Positions 1 to 8,228 of a stretch of DNA of 44,723 nt are shown piece after piece. The notes below the pieces were generated by a model. It had not been told where the DNA came from. It made no database searches and was given only the letters and a program-made list of their open reading frames with translations. Source of the DNA: an uncultured bacterium (lineage in GTDB: Bacteria > Myxococcota_A > Bradymonadia > Bradymonadales > Bradymonadaceae); contig CALJNB010000096.1 in the NCBI GenBank assembly GCA_937981985.1, positions 1-44,723 of the forward strand, read 5' to 3'. Both the position numbers and the translations under genes were made by a program. How positions within the stretch are numbered: position 1 is the first letter of the stretch; every line of letters begins with the position of its first letter.

Positions 1-1
1 T

Positions 2-625
2 GGAGGGCTTTGGGAAAAAGAGGACCTTGCCAAATATACCCACGTAGCGATGATGTATGTGGATCCGGAAGGAATGTGGAAGGCTTTTGGTCCGCTTCGT
101 GACTCGGCGAGAGATGCGCGACCCAACGCGGGTCACATTGCCCTGGCTGATTTAGAAAAGCGTTTAGCGCCCGCTCAGAGCTTACACTTAGTGACCCAAA
201 ATGTGGATGGTTTTCATCAGATGGCAGGGAGTTCAAATGTTATCGAACTTCATGGAAATCTGCGTTATTCGAGGTGTTCGAATAAGGAGTGCGACCTTCC
301 CAGATTTCTAGATGACAAGCCGCATTTAGAAAAGCTGCCTTTATGCGATCGATGCGGAGAGTTCATTCGTCCCGATATTACTCTATTTGGAGAAATGTTA
401 GGTCCGCGGATTATTCCTCGATCCGAAGCTGCGATTTTGAATTGCGATCTTTTTATTTCGGTGGGGACTTCTGGGATGGTCATGCCGGCCGCGCGCTTCG
501 TTTCTGCGGCTAAGGATGAAGGAGCTAAGACAGTCTATCTCAATATTGAACCCACTGAAAACGCAGATTTTGATCAAGAAATACTTGGCCGATCTGAGGA
601 ACTTCTTACGACCTTGTTCTTTTAA
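2..625 (+). CDS. cobB: NAD-dependent protein deacylase, Sir2 family (5' truncated by window edge)
   Basis: This is a sirtuin, which removes acyl groups from lysines in cytosolic proteins using NAD+. The frame is open from base 2, so the start and the N-terminal TGAGIS-type NAD motif lie outside the window. What remains includes GLWEK, the NAD/catalytic motif TQNVDGFHQMAGS, and ELHG with the catalytic His. A zinc-ribbon pattern of two Cys pairs follows (CSNKEC, then CDRC). Next come RPDITLFGE and the GTSG motif that closes the Rossmann fold. The order and spacing match bacterial CobB-type sirtuins. An ATG at 50 is in frame, but homologous sequence continues upstream of it, so it is unlikely to be the start. 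A minus-strand gene converges on it after a short gap. The family call is firm; acyl specificity cannot be told. Confidence 0.93.
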   Translation, partial: GGLWEKEDLAKYTHVAMMYVDPEGMWKAFGPLRDSARDARPNAGHIALADLEKRLAPAQSLHLVTQNVDGFHQMAGSSNVIELHGNLRYSRCSNKECDLPRFLDDKPHLEKLPLCDRCGEFIRPDITLFGEMLGPRIIPRSEAAILNCDLFISVGTSGMVMPAARFVSAAKDEGAKTVYLNIEPTENADFDQEILGRSEELLTTLFF

Positions 626-640
626 TTTTCGACGTGTTCT

Positions 641-1054
641 CTAATATTTTCGTTGGGTGTTTAGAAAGGGCGTAATTGCATTTTTGTAATCGACCTTATC
701 AAAATAAAAGGGGCCGGTCCGTTTCATGTATTCAGATTGCCAAATTTTTCCCGTAGACTCCGTCCAAACTGATTCCTTTCCAAATTCGCTCCATTGGAAA
801 AAATCGCCAAACTCTTCAATCAAAACCGTAGTTGCTCCGCAACCCAGATCTCCGCAACAAGCGCATATATACAGCGGGACGCGTCCATCCAGAAACGAAG
901 AAGGTTCCTTCATTAAGAGTTGCTTTGCATATCCTGAATCTAGAACTCCAATGTCGTGGTCGATGTTTAGATGAACGGCAAGCCTAATTGATCCGATTTT
1001 GAAGTCCGCGAAAAAACGAGTTTCATGTTCGTATATTTCTATGGAGTCAGTCAT
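641..1054 (-). CDS. Conserved hypothetical protein with a CxCC...C cluster
   Basis: A protein of about 137 residues. I recognise only the style of a widespread uncharacterised family, sometimes labelled 'oxidoreductase'. Its core reads DGRVPLYICACCGDLGCGA, then an aromatic segment with WSEFG, then GPFYFDKVDY near the C-terminus. The Cys cluster could bind a metal, but this is inference. I chose the ATG at 1054 because the protein-like sequence (MTDSIEIYEHE) begins there. The frame can be extended to a TTG at 1159 or an ATG at 1144, but the added residues are AT-rich and look non-coding. No good ribosome-binding site distinguishes the options. It converges on the sirtuin gene and has its own upstream region of about 170 bases. 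Existence is likely; function is unknown. Confidence 0.7.
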   Translation of the reverse strand: MTDSIEIYEHETRFFADFKIGSIRLAVHLNIDHDIGVLDSGYAKQLLMKEPSSFLDGRVPLYICACCGDLGCGATTVLIEEFGDFFQWSEFGKESVWTESTGKIWQSEYMKRTGPFYFDKVDYKNAITPFLNTQRKY

Positions 1055-1223
1055 TTTGTTGATCTTAATGAAGGCAATTAGGATCTTATCCAACTTTATA
1101 GACACTCGGTAGTCAAAAAACAGTCTATATAAATGTAATTGCATGTATGGCTTTGACAAAGGGGAAGATTAGCAATTATATAAAGGGTCTAAGAATTTGA
1201 ATCAAAAGAACTTCGGAGGTTCG

Positions 1224-2294
1224 ATGTCGCGTTTAAATGTGGGCATTATCGGAGCGGGTCATACGGCTGGGCTTCACGCAAAAGGATATGAGGAGTCACC
1301 AGACGCCCAGATCATTGCAGTTTGTGATATCGATGAGGATCTTGCGATCCGTCGGTCTTTGGATTGGGGCGCACGACGCTATTATAAAGACGTTGCTGAG
1401 ATGCTTAAAGATCCAGAAATCGACGCAGTGGAGATTATTACGCCTCATGCACTACACGCTCCGATCGCCATTGCGGCTCTGAATGCAGGTAAACATGTAT
1501 CGATGGAACGTCCGATTGCCACTACAATTGCCGACGCAGGCGAGGTTTTAAAGGCGGCTGAGGCTTCCGGAAAGATTCTTCAAGCATATGAACCTAGTTT
1601 ATTTTATAAGCCTCTACTTGATGCACGAAGTCTCATTGACGCAGGAGAGATTGGAACCCCAACGGGTTTAAGGATTGCGGCAACGATCGGACAATCTATT
1701 AGTGGCGTTTGGAATTGGGCCGAAGGACAAGACTTGTGGCGTTTCGATTTAGACCAAGCGGGTGGATCACCCATGTTGTTTGATATCGGTTACCAAGCTT
1801 TTGCCATATCACTATTTCTAATTGGATCAGTCGAGAAGATCGATGTGCTGCAACGAACAACCAAACTCAAAGAAGGTTTGGAACTGGACGCACCATCAAC
1901 CGCGATGTGGAAGCACTTTCAATCCGATTGTTTAGGTAGTCTTTCACTATCTTATGCACCTGATCGTAAGATGAGAACGGTTCATCATCCGTTGGAGTTC
2001 CGAATTACGGTTGGCGGTACACGCGGTGAAATTGAAATTATTCGTAGTTCTGAGCCTACACAACTCGATCCTCCGGTGGTTTTACGCCGTGACGGTCGCC
2101 GTGTTGTCTACGGTCAAAAGACCTCGGCTTTCGAGGATAGTTTTGTGCGGGCAACTCAAAATTTCATCAATGCCTGCCACGGAAAAGAAGAGCCTCTTCT
2201 GAGAGGTGCTGAAGCGAGACAACTTCTCATTTTGACGCTCGCATATTATGAATCGGCGAAAAGAGGCCGGTCCGTGTCTCTACAACAAGGCTAA
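1224..2294 (+). CDS. Gfo/Idh/MocA-family oxidoreductase with altered catalytic motifs
   Basis: A 356-residue protein with an N-terminal NAD(P)-binding Rossmann fold (VGIIGAGHTAGLHA at 6-19, then acidic VCDID) and a C-terminal alpha/beta domain. This is the architecture of the Gfo/Idh/MocA sugar dehydrogenase family. The start is ATG 1224 rather than the in-frame TTG at 1197, because GGAGG lies a few bases before it. The EKP motif, whose Lys is catalytic in characterised members, reads ERP (95-97). In the second motif the usual GxHxxD reads GYQAFA (189-194), so both the His and the Asp are absent. It may therefore use different chemistry or serve as a sugar-nucleotide binding protein. The lipoprotein gene follows three bases later, suggesting co-transcription. 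Substrate is unknown. Confidence 0.88.
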   Translation: MSRLNVGIIGAGHTAGLHAKGYEESPDAQIIAVCDIDEDLAIRRSLDWGARRYYKDVAEMLKDPEIDAVEIITPHALHAPIAIAALNAGKHVSMERPIATTIADAGEVLKAAEASGKILQAYEPSLFYKPLLDARSLIDAGEIGTPTGLRIAATIGQSISGVWNWAEGQDLWRFDLDQAGGSPMLFDIGYQAFAISLFLIGSVEKIDVLQRTTKLKEGLELDAPSTAMWKHFQSDCLGSLSLSYAPDRKMRTVHHPLEFRITVGGTRGEIEIIRSSEPTQLDPPVVLRRDGRRVVYGQKTSAFEDSFVRATQNFINACHGKEEPLLRGAEARQLLILTLAYYESAKRGRSVSLQQG

Positions 2295-2297
2295 AAT

Positions 2298-3023
2298 ATG
2301 AAAAGATCACTAATACCAATTTTGCTAACTTTTGCAGTAGCTTGTGGTTCGGACTCTCTGGACAAGCAAGATGGCGAAGATAAAGGATGGAAGTTAGGGG
2401 GTAATAATTCTGACGATACCACGAATAACACCAACAAAAATAATGGCGGAAATAACGGCGTTACGAACGGAAATAACGGTATTACTGGTTCTTCGAATAA
2501 TTTGACGTCCGGTAATAATGTGACGCCGAACAATAACGGAGTCACCAACGGAAATAATGGTACAACTGGATCATCGAATAACCAGTCTCCTCCAGGTCTT
2601 CCGATAAACGCTGAGTGTGACGTAAATTCAGAATGCCAGAGTGGGACTTTTTGCTGTCCTCAGGGATTTGAAGACGGACCGGGCATGTGCGAAACGAGTT
2701 GTCGTGCTACCGGCGGCAGGTGTGGTGGAAACGACGCTGAGTGCAATCAGCCTTTTGAGGGGTGTTGTGAACAACTTGGTGTTTGCGCCGAACAATGCGC
2801 TGATAATCCGACTGGAGATGTCTGCAATACAAACCCTGATTGTTCTAATGGTCAGCTTTGCTGTCCGAGTCTTGGCGGCGGTGATTCTACTTGTTCTGAC
2901 GATTGCGGTGTCGAACAGATTGGTGGGCTTTGTGAGAATAATTCCGATTGTTCTGGTAGCACCCCGATGTGTTGCAATTTGCCAATTGGCGAAAATCTAT
3001 GCCTCCAACAATGCGGCTTCTAA
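2298..3023 (+). CDS. Asn-rich, Cys-rich surface lipoprotein
   Basis: A 241-residue predicted lipoprotein. The signal peptide ends in a lipobox around Cys16 (FAVAC), so it should be lipidated and held in the envelope. Residues about 34-95 form a low-complexity Asn/Gly/Thr linker holding a repeated block, GVTNGNNG(I/T)TGSSNN, at bases 2457-2501 and 2538-2582. The C-terminal 140 residues contain repeated Cys-rich modules of the type CxxxxxCxxGxxCC. These resemble small disulphide knots such as the WAP/EGF style. Such Asn-rich linker plus Cys-module lipoproteins are typical of Bradymonadales and other Myxococcota. It lies three bases after the oxidoreductase gene, and the next gene starts immediately after its stop (TAA then ATG). 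Function is unknown; an adhesive or structural surface role is a guess. Confidence 0.85.
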   Translation: MKRSLIPILLTFAVACGSDSLDKQDGEDKGWKLGGNNSDDTTNNTNKNNGGNNGVTNGNNGITGSSNNLTSGNNVTPNNNGVTNGNNGTTGSSNNQSPPGLPINAECDVNSECQSGTFCCPQGFEDGPGMCETSCRATGGRCGGNDAECNQPFEGCCEQLGVCAEQCADNPTGDVCNTNPDCSNGQLCCPSLGGGDSTCSDDCGVEQIGGLCENNSDCSGSTPMCCNLPIGENLCLQQCGF

Positions 3024-4052
3024 ATGCTTTCTGATCTGAAATCCCAGGTCATAGAATCTCCAAAATTTGCGGTCCTTCTCAACGCTAGAGCAAAACGTTG
3101 GACAGGAGATTTACATGAACAAATACAACGTTGGGTTCCAGCGGGAGACCTTTTTTTAACCGACGACTTCACCCAAGCCGAACGAACTTTAGATCGCATC
3201 GTGGATTCCGAATACGACGTTATTTTCACTGGCGGTGGAGATGGCACCATCATGTACCTGATGAACGCAATTGAGAAACGTATAAGAAAGGGACTCGTCG
3301 AACGTGGAAACGCGCCTCCGGCCGGTGTTCTAAAAATGGGGACCGGGAATGCGATGGCGACCTATTTAGGGTGTCGATCAATTGTTGATGATTTGGAAGC
3401 TCTTCGAGGCGGAGCTCCCTTGGATGTCTACGATACTTACATGGTTCAGGACGCTAAAAATTTAGCCTTTCCTTTCGCCGGTTTTGGGTGGGATTCGATT
3501 CTTTTAAATGACTACGATGCTTTTAAAGAGGCGGCCAAGCAGACTCCTTTCGAAAACTACGTCACTGGTATGTTCGGTTACGGTGTTTCGATCGTTACGC
3601 GCTCAATTCCGACCGCGTTCAAGCAAGGCTCATTCCCGATTCGTATTACTACTAAAGGTTTCGCGAAGCGGATCGATCAACAGGGAAAGGTCCTAGAATC
3701 TTTCGAAAGTGGTCAGGTTATCTACGAGGGTGAGGTTAAGACCGCCTCTATTGGTTCGATAGCCAATTGGGGATTTTCGATCCGAATGTTTCCGCACGCG
3801 ACCCATGAAGAGGGTTATGTCCAGTTACGTCTCTTTAATGGCAAGCTTCGAAACATCTTGAAACGGATCGACAAATTCTGGAAAGGAAATTTTAAAGACG
3901 GCGAGGTTGCTGATTTTCTGATTCGTGATATTGAGCTTGAGATTTTAGGAGCGCCGGTTGCTTATCACGTAGCGGGCGATCCATGCGGATACGAAAATAG
4001 AGTCCACTGGAAAGTCACGGACCCAGTGAAATTAGCTGTTGTTAGACATTGA
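3024..4052 (+). CDS. Diacylglycerol/sphingosine kinase-like lipid kinase
   Basis: A 342-residue protein with the DAGK catalytic-domain signature. It has the nucleotide-binding GGGDGT (70-75) after a hydrophobic strand (YDVIFTG) and a GTGNAMA motif (106-112) equivalent to GTGNDFA. The C-terminal half is beta-rich with GFGWDS and NWGFSIRMFP, as in the LCB5/YegS/DgkB fold. Members phosphorylate diacylglycerol, sphingoid bases or similar lipids at the inner membrane face using ATP. In this protein the Asp after GTGN is Ala, which occurs in some members, so substrate is uncertain. The ATG directly follows the stop of the upstream lipoprotein gene, which implies translational coupling. The GFA gene follows after nine bases. 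Confidence 0.85.
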   Translation: MLSDLKSQVIESPKFAVLLNARAKRWTGDLHEQIQRWVPAGDLFLTDDFTQAERTLDRIVDSEYDVIFTGGGDGTIMYLMNAIEKRIRKGLVERGNAPPAGVLKMGTGNAMATYLGCRSIVDDLEALRGGAPLDVYDTYMVQDAKNLAFPFAGFGWDSILLNDYDAFKEAAKQTPFENYVTGMFGYGVSIVTRSIPTAFKQGSFPIRITTKGFAKRIDQQGKVLESFESGQVIYEGEVKTASIGSIANWGFSIRMFPHATHEEGYVQLRLFNGKLRNILKRIDKFWKGNFKDGEVADFLIRDIELEILGAPVAYHVAGDPCGYENRVHWKVTDPVKLAVVRH

Positions 4053-4061
4053 CGGAAGCAA

Positions 4062-4484
4062 ATGAGTAATAAAAAAACTTTAGAAAAGTCGGGCGCTTGT
4101 ATCTGTGGTGCAGTGAAATTTGTCGCAAAAACGATGTCACCAGATGTTGGCGCGTGTCATTGCCGGACATGCCAGAATTGGGGCGGCGGTCCACTCCTCG
4201 CGGTAGATTGTGGAACTGCGGTAGAGTTTGAAAGTGAAGATAGCATTAAGGTTTATGATTCTTTCGATTGGGCTGAGCGTGGCTTTTGTTTGTCCTGCGG
4301 AAGCCATCTTTTCTATCGTTTGAAACAAAATCAACAACTTAGTATGCCGGTTGGACTTTTTGATGATTCAGATTTCGTCTTCGATCATCAAATTTTTATA
4401 GATTCAAAACCTAAATTCTATGTCTTTGCGAATCAAACCAAGAACCAAACAGGCGCCGAAGCTTTTGCCGCCTTTAGAGAGTAG
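4062..4484 (+). CDS. GFA-fold zinc protein (glutathione-dependent formaldehyde-activating family)
   Basis: A 140-residue member of the GFA/CENP-V family. Zinc-binding cysteines appear in the usual order: GACICGAV near the N-terminus, then CHCRTCQNWGGG, then FCLSCGSHLFYR. The family is named after Gfa, proposed to help formaldehyde react with glutathione, but most bacterial members have no shown activity. Length is typical. A GGAAG ribosome-binding site lies just before the ATG. It sits between the lipid kinase and the phosphomannomutase genes in a tight plus-strand run, with only four bases between its stop and the next start. Family assignment is sound; role is unknown. Confidence 0.87.
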   Translation: MSNKKTLEKSGACICGAVKFVAKTMSPDVGACHCRTCQNWGGGPLLAVDCGTAVEFESEDSIKVYDSFDWAERGFCLSCGSHLFYRLKQNQQLSMPVGLFDDSDFVFDHQIFIDSKPKFYVFANQTKNQTGAEAFAAFRE

Positions 4485-4488
4485 TATT

Positions 4489-5853
4489 ATGAACCCTCAT
4501 ATCTTTCGTCAGTATGACATCCGTGGCATCGCCGAGACCGATTTGGATAACGAAACGGTATTTAATTTAGGTAAAGCAATTGGAAGTGAAGTCCAAGAAC
4601 GTGTTGGAACGGGGGCAACGATCGCCGTCGGGTTCGATATGCGTATATCCAGCGCTCGACTTTTTGAACGTTTAAGTGCAGGGATTATTTCGACCGGGAT
4701 AAATGTAAAATCTTTGGGAATGGTACCGACACCTTTGGTCTATTTTTCGAAATATTCGGACAAGCTTGATGGTTGTGTACAGATTACTGGGTCGCATAAT
4801 CCGGGTGAATATAACGGCTTCAAAATGATGGTTGGTGCGGACACTTTACACGGTGAAGATATTCAGGGGTTGAAAAATCGTATTCTCGAAAAACGATTTA
4901 TAACTGGAGAAGGAATCCTTTCCGAGCGTCCAGGCATAATTGAAGATTATCTTGAGTGGGTAAAAAACAACCTAAAGATGGACGAAACTGCAAAACGGCC
5001 CAAGGTTGTTGTTGATTGCGGTAACGGTATTGCCGGTGTTTGCGCTATGGAGTTAATTGAGGGGGTTTTGGGTTGTGAGACCATTGGAATGTATTTAGAA
5101 CCCGATGGAAATTTCCCCAATCACCATCCCGACCCAACGGTCCCAGAAAATTTGATCGACCTGTCCGCTGCTGTAAAAAACCACAATGCTGATTTTGGCG
5201 TGGCCTACGATGGCGACGGCGATCGGATAGGGATTGTCGACGAAAACGGCGTTATGGTGTTCGGAGATATGTTAATGGTGATCTTGTCTCGGGCGCTTCT
5301 TAGCGAAATACCGGGGGCAAAAATCATCGGGGAGGTTAAATGTTCTCAGCATTTGTTCGACGATATCGAAAACCACGGCGGCGAAGCAATTATGGCGATG
5401 GTGGGACATTCTCTAATTAAAGCGAAAATCAAAGAAACGAATGCTCAGCTTGCTGGAGAAATGAGCGGGCACGTTTTTTATAATGACCGATTTTTCGGTT
5501 TTGATGATGCCTTGTATACGACGGCTAGATTAGTAGAGATATTTACTAAGTCCGATAAGACAATTTCGCAAATGTTGGACGGAATACCCGAATCCTTTGC
5601 GACACCCGAACTCAGGCTTGAATGCGCGGATAGCAAGAAGTTTGATATTCCCAAACGTATGGCTGAAGCCCTTACTTCCGAATATGAAGTTAACACCATG
5701 GATGGCGTACGTGTTAAATTTAAAGAGGGATGGGGCTTATGTCGCGCTAGTAATACACAACCCGCACTTGTTCTTCGTGTGGAAGCTACTTCTGCCCAAC
5801 ATCGCGATGAATACCTGGCTTTTCTAAAGCAGACTATTAGCGAACTTTCCTGA
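4489..5853 (+). CDS. manB: Phosphomannomutase/phosphoglucomutase
   Basis: A 454-residue cytosolic alpha-D-phosphohexomutase that interconverts hexose 1- and 6-phosphates for sugar-nucleotide and polysaccharide synthesis. The catalytic phosphoserine loop is TGSHNP with Ser102. The Mg2+ site is DGDGDR (D241, D243, D245). The sugar-binding loop is GEMSGH, and the phosphate-binding loop of domain 4 is RASNTQP. Length and domain order match the AlgC/ManB type. The ATG at 4489 is chosen because the N-terminus MNPHIFRQYDIRG is that of the family. An upstream in-frame ATG at 4420 lies inside the previous gene. The stop overlaps the next start (TGATG). The dual-specificity AlgC type fits best, but glucose versus mannose preference cannot be read. 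Confidence 0.93.
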   Translation: MNPHIFRQYDIRGIAETDLDNETVFNLGKAIGSEVQERVGTGATIAVGFDMRISSARLFERLSAGIISTGINVKSLGMVPTPLVYFSKYSDKLDGCVQITGSHNPGEYNGFKMMVGADTLHGEDIQGLKNRILEKRFITGEGILSERPGIIEDYLEWVKNNLKMDETAKRPKVVVDCGNGIAGVCAMELIEGVLGCETIGMYLEPDGNFPNHHPDPTVPENLIDLSAAVKNHNADFGVAYDGDGDRIGIVDENGVMVFGDMLMVILSRALLSEIPGAKIIGEVKCSQHLFDDIENHGGEAIMAMVGHSLIKAKIKETNAQLAGEMSGHVFYNDRFFGFDDALYTTARLVEIFTKSDKTISQMLDGIPESFATPELRLECADSKKFDIPKRMAEALTSEYEVNTMDGVRVKFKEGWGLCRASNTQPALVLRVEATSAQHRDEYLAFLKQTISELS

Positions 5854-6599
5854 TGCCAAAGTCTGAAAAAACGAAGGTCTTTTTTATTCACGGACTCGAA
5901 AGTGGTCCTGAGGGTGGGAAAGTCCAAATGATGCGCGAAGCCGGATTCGAGGTTCGATCGGTTGACATGAAGATGTCTGCTTTTCGAGTCACTAAGAAAA
6001 ACTCAGTGATTCGAAATGTATTTCGAACACAGGGGTTTGCGTTTTGGGTTCTCGCTACTGCGACCTTCGGGGTGATTTCTTATTTTCGTGATTTATCTTG
6101 GCAATATATTCTTATCCTTTTCATGGGCGGGAATATAATTGTCTATTTTTTTATTAAAAATCTACTTGCTGAAGCCTGGCAAAAAAGTATCGAGTCTTGT
6201 TTGGCCTTACAAATTGAACCCATTAAAAAATTTGTTCCGGACGTTATAGTTGGCTCCAGCTATGGCGGTGCAATCACCTGCGAACTCATACGCAGGGGTT
6301 TGTGGGAAGGTCCAACGATTTTATTAGCGCCGGCTTACCTGCGAATTCTTCGTGCAGTCAGAATAGTGGAGGAACATGAGCACGCACAAAAAATTAGGGA
6401 TTTGAGTAAGAGCCAGCCGATTGTTATCTATCACGATCCTGCTGATGATGTTGTTGATTATGAAGATAGCGTTGCGCAGGCACAGAATTCTGAAATAGAA
6501 TTTTTTAGTCCTGAAGGTGTTGGCCACAGGATGTTAGGTATCCTCGAGAATGGTGTTCTATACGAAAAGATTCGTATTTTAGCGGATCAGAAAAACTAA
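5853..6599 (+). CDS. Alpha/beta hydrolase-like protein with a transmembrane insertion
   Basis: A 248-residue protein that starts with an alpha/beta hydrolase strand and oxyanion region (KVFFIHGLESGPEGGK). It later shows a nucleophile elbow GSSYGG, an acidic segment HDPADDVVDY and a C-terminal GVGHRM. This gives a plausible Ser-Asp-His triad. Between the first strand and the elbow lies an insertion (about residues 60-105) with two strongly hydrophobic segments, likely a membrane hairpin. The enzyme domain would therefore be tethered to the inner membrane. The fold resembles the small YqiA/esterase type. It overlaps the phosphomannomutase stop by one base, so translation is coupled. Substrate is unknown. 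Confidence 0.75.
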   Translation: MPKSEKTKVFFIHGLESGPEGGKVQMMREAGFEVRSVDMKMSAFRVTKKNSVIRNVFRTQGFAFWVLATATFGVISYFRDLSWQYILILFMGGNIIVYFFIKNLLAEAWQKSIESCLALQIEPIKKFVPDVIVGSSYGGAITCELIRRGLWEGPTILLAPAYLRILRAVRIVEEHEHAQKIRDLSKSQPIVIYHDPADDVVDYEDSVAQAQNSEIEFFSPEGVGHRMLGILENGVLYEKIRILADQKN

Positions 6600-6667
6600 A
6601 AACTTGTCCGAATGCCCGGCCTTGCTACGATCAAAGCTCAGAACCACGGAAGGAACTGGAGCTTCAG

Positions 6668-7522
6668 ATGCAGAAAACCCTAATGATATTAGTCGCCCTT
6701 TTCGCAACACACGCATTTACGCAGAACGCTGACGCGTTTCCGCCACGTTTGGGAATCGATTTATCGACGGTCCTAAAGGTGAGAGATCAAGCGCGAAAGG
6801 TTAAGTATTTAAGCAAAAAGGCTGCGGTAACGAATCTACGTACCGTGAAAACGATTGTTATCGACCCGGGTCATGGTGGGGAAAACGATGGCGCGTTGGG
6901 CGTTGCCGAAATAAAAGAAAAATTTCTTACCATGGAATTGGCTTACGATCTTCGAGACGCTATTCAGGAAAAATATCCAACAGTGAGGGTGGTTATGACC
7001 CGTTATTGGGACCGCGAACTTAGCTTGAGTGAGCGAGCTAGGATTGCGAATTTTAGAGATGCCGATTTGTTTTTGTCCCTCCATTATAACGCCGCAACCC
7101 ACAATAAAGCGTCTGGATTTGAGACCTACTTCTTAAAATCAGATTGGGTTACACCGAAGGGTATATCTAAAAAAGGCACAAAAGCTGATAAAGACCAAAA
7201 AGGCGCGATGTTGAAAACCTTAGTGGATTTAAAACGTCAACGTCGTCACAAACACGCTGGGAAATTCGCGCGTGCGATTCAAGAAGGATTGGAACATGAA
7301 CTCAGTGGTTCCGAAAACGCAATCGATCGGGGTGTGAAGCAAGAGAACTTCACAGTACTACGGGGGGCTAGAATGCCAGCTGTTGTCGTTGAGGCCGGTT
7401 TTCTAACCCATACCGAAGAAGGAGTGACGGTGGTTAAATCTGAACATCGAAAAAAAGTCGTGAAGGCGATGCTTTCCGGAATCGAAAAATTTGACGACTC
7501 ACGAGCTAAAACCAAAAAGTAG
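6668..7522 (+). CDS. N-acetylmuramoyl-L-alanine amidase (Amidase_3)
   Basis: A 284-residue exported zinc amidase that cuts the bond between N-acetylmuramic acid and L-alanine in peptidoglycan, a role in cell separation. An N-terminal signal peptide (about residues 1-23) is followed by a short linker and the catalytic domain. The zinc ligands are His69 in DPGHGG, Glu81 and His139 in LSLHYNA. Catalytic Glu242 lies in VVVEAGFL. The AmiC-like block of about 50 residues between His139 and the last strand may be the regulatory helix that occludes the active site. No AMIN or SPOR domain is present. GGAG precedes the start. It is separated from the upstream operon by about 70 bases and converges end-to-end with a lipoprotein gene. 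Confidence 0.92.
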   Translation: MQKTLMILVALFATHAFTQNADAFPPRLGIDLSTVLKVRDQARKVKYLSKKAAVTNLRTVKTIVIDPGHGGENDGALGVAEIKEKFLTMELAYDLRDAIQEKYPTVRVVMTRYWDRELSLSERARIANFRDADLFLSLHYNAATHNKASGFETYFLKSDWVTPKGISKKGTKADKDQKGAMLKTLVDLKRQRRHKHAGKFARAIQEGLEHELSGSENAIDRGVKQENFTVLRGARMPAVVVEAGFLTHTEEGVTVVKSEHRKKVVKAMLSGIEKFDDSRAKTKK

Positions 7523-7523
7523 T

Positions 7524-8045
7524 TTAGAAGCTTACCTTTTGGTTCAAAGTAGTTGTCGCATCATTTCCACAAATACTTCCAACATAAGTAAACGATGCTC
7601 CACCTTGATTTACATCACTCGTTGAAACCACATCCATCTGACACGATCCCTCAACCTGACCCGAATAACTTAGATCTCCTCTAAATATATAGACGGTTTT
7701 AAAACTTTGGTTGCCGTTCTCCTCAAAACTTAAGGAGTAGTTCATCGAACCGTCGATTGTTATTCCTTGAGAAACGCAGTTAGCGAAATCAACCTCATAG
7801 CTAAATTCGCTATTGCTTCCCGAGTTTTCGACACTTCCGGTGAATGTCGCCGCTCCACCTTCTAAGCAATTAAATGAATGATTGATAATCAGTGTATCGG
7901 CAGGACCACTTGTATTAACCTGTGCTACACCTTGGCTTAACACCATTTGTGTGGCGAGAAATGCTTGAGATGATTCTTCATCGTCCATGCCTCCGCTGCA
8001 GCCGAATGTGAGAATCGCGAGTCCAATCAAAATAGTATTTTTCAT
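7524..8045 (-). CDS. Hypothetical lipoprotein
   Basis: A 173-residue predicted lipoprotein. The signal peptide runs to a lipobox ending at Cys16 (ILTFGC), followed by a Ser/Asp/Glu-rich stretch. The mature part alternates polar and hydrophobic residues as in a beta-rich domain. It has repeated Asn/Ser/Gly segments and three Cys residues. I do not recognise a family. Its stop is one base from the stop of the convergent amidase gene. It is divergent from the sigma factor gene, with which it shares a 183-base intergenic region. This makes it a possible target of that sigma factor, though nothing in the sequence proves it. Confidence 0.7.
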   Translation of the reverse strand: MKNTILIGLAILTFGCSGGMDDEESSQAFLATQMVLSQGVAQVNTSGPADTLIINHSFNCLEGGAATFTGSVENSGSNSEFSYEVDFANCVSQGITIDGSMNYSLSFEENGNQSFKTVYIFRGDLSYSGQVEGSCQMDVVSTSDVNQGGASFTYVGSICGNDATTTLNQKVSF

Positions 8046-8150
8046 CGATAAATCCGTTTAGAGTTCAACGAAACCCTAACGATCTATAGTCTTGAATTCA
8101 AAGCAATATAATGTTTGTTGCATGCAAAATAGTTGCTTGCTCATCTCGAT

Positions 8151-8179
8151 TTGGATCCTACGTTCCTACTAGGTATAAA
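8151..8179 (+). promoter_or_regulatory. Predicted sigma70-type promoter for the sigma factor gene
   Basis: TTGGAT at 8151-8156 and TATAAA at 8174-8179 are separated by exactly 17 bases. The -10 box matches the consensus at five of six positions and the -35 box at three. Transcription would start near 8186, inside an alternating AATCC/GGATT repeat (8183-8207). Confidence 0.45.
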
Positions 8180-8228
8180 GTGAATCCTTTGGGATTTTCT
8201 GGAATCCTAGGCAAAGACAGGAGTTTAG

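Noticed and set aside
5478..5927. 149-codon minus-strand open frame opposite the phosphomannomutase 3' end
   Set aside because: It lies wholly opposite strongly conserved coding sequence and has Ser/Arg-rich shadow composition.
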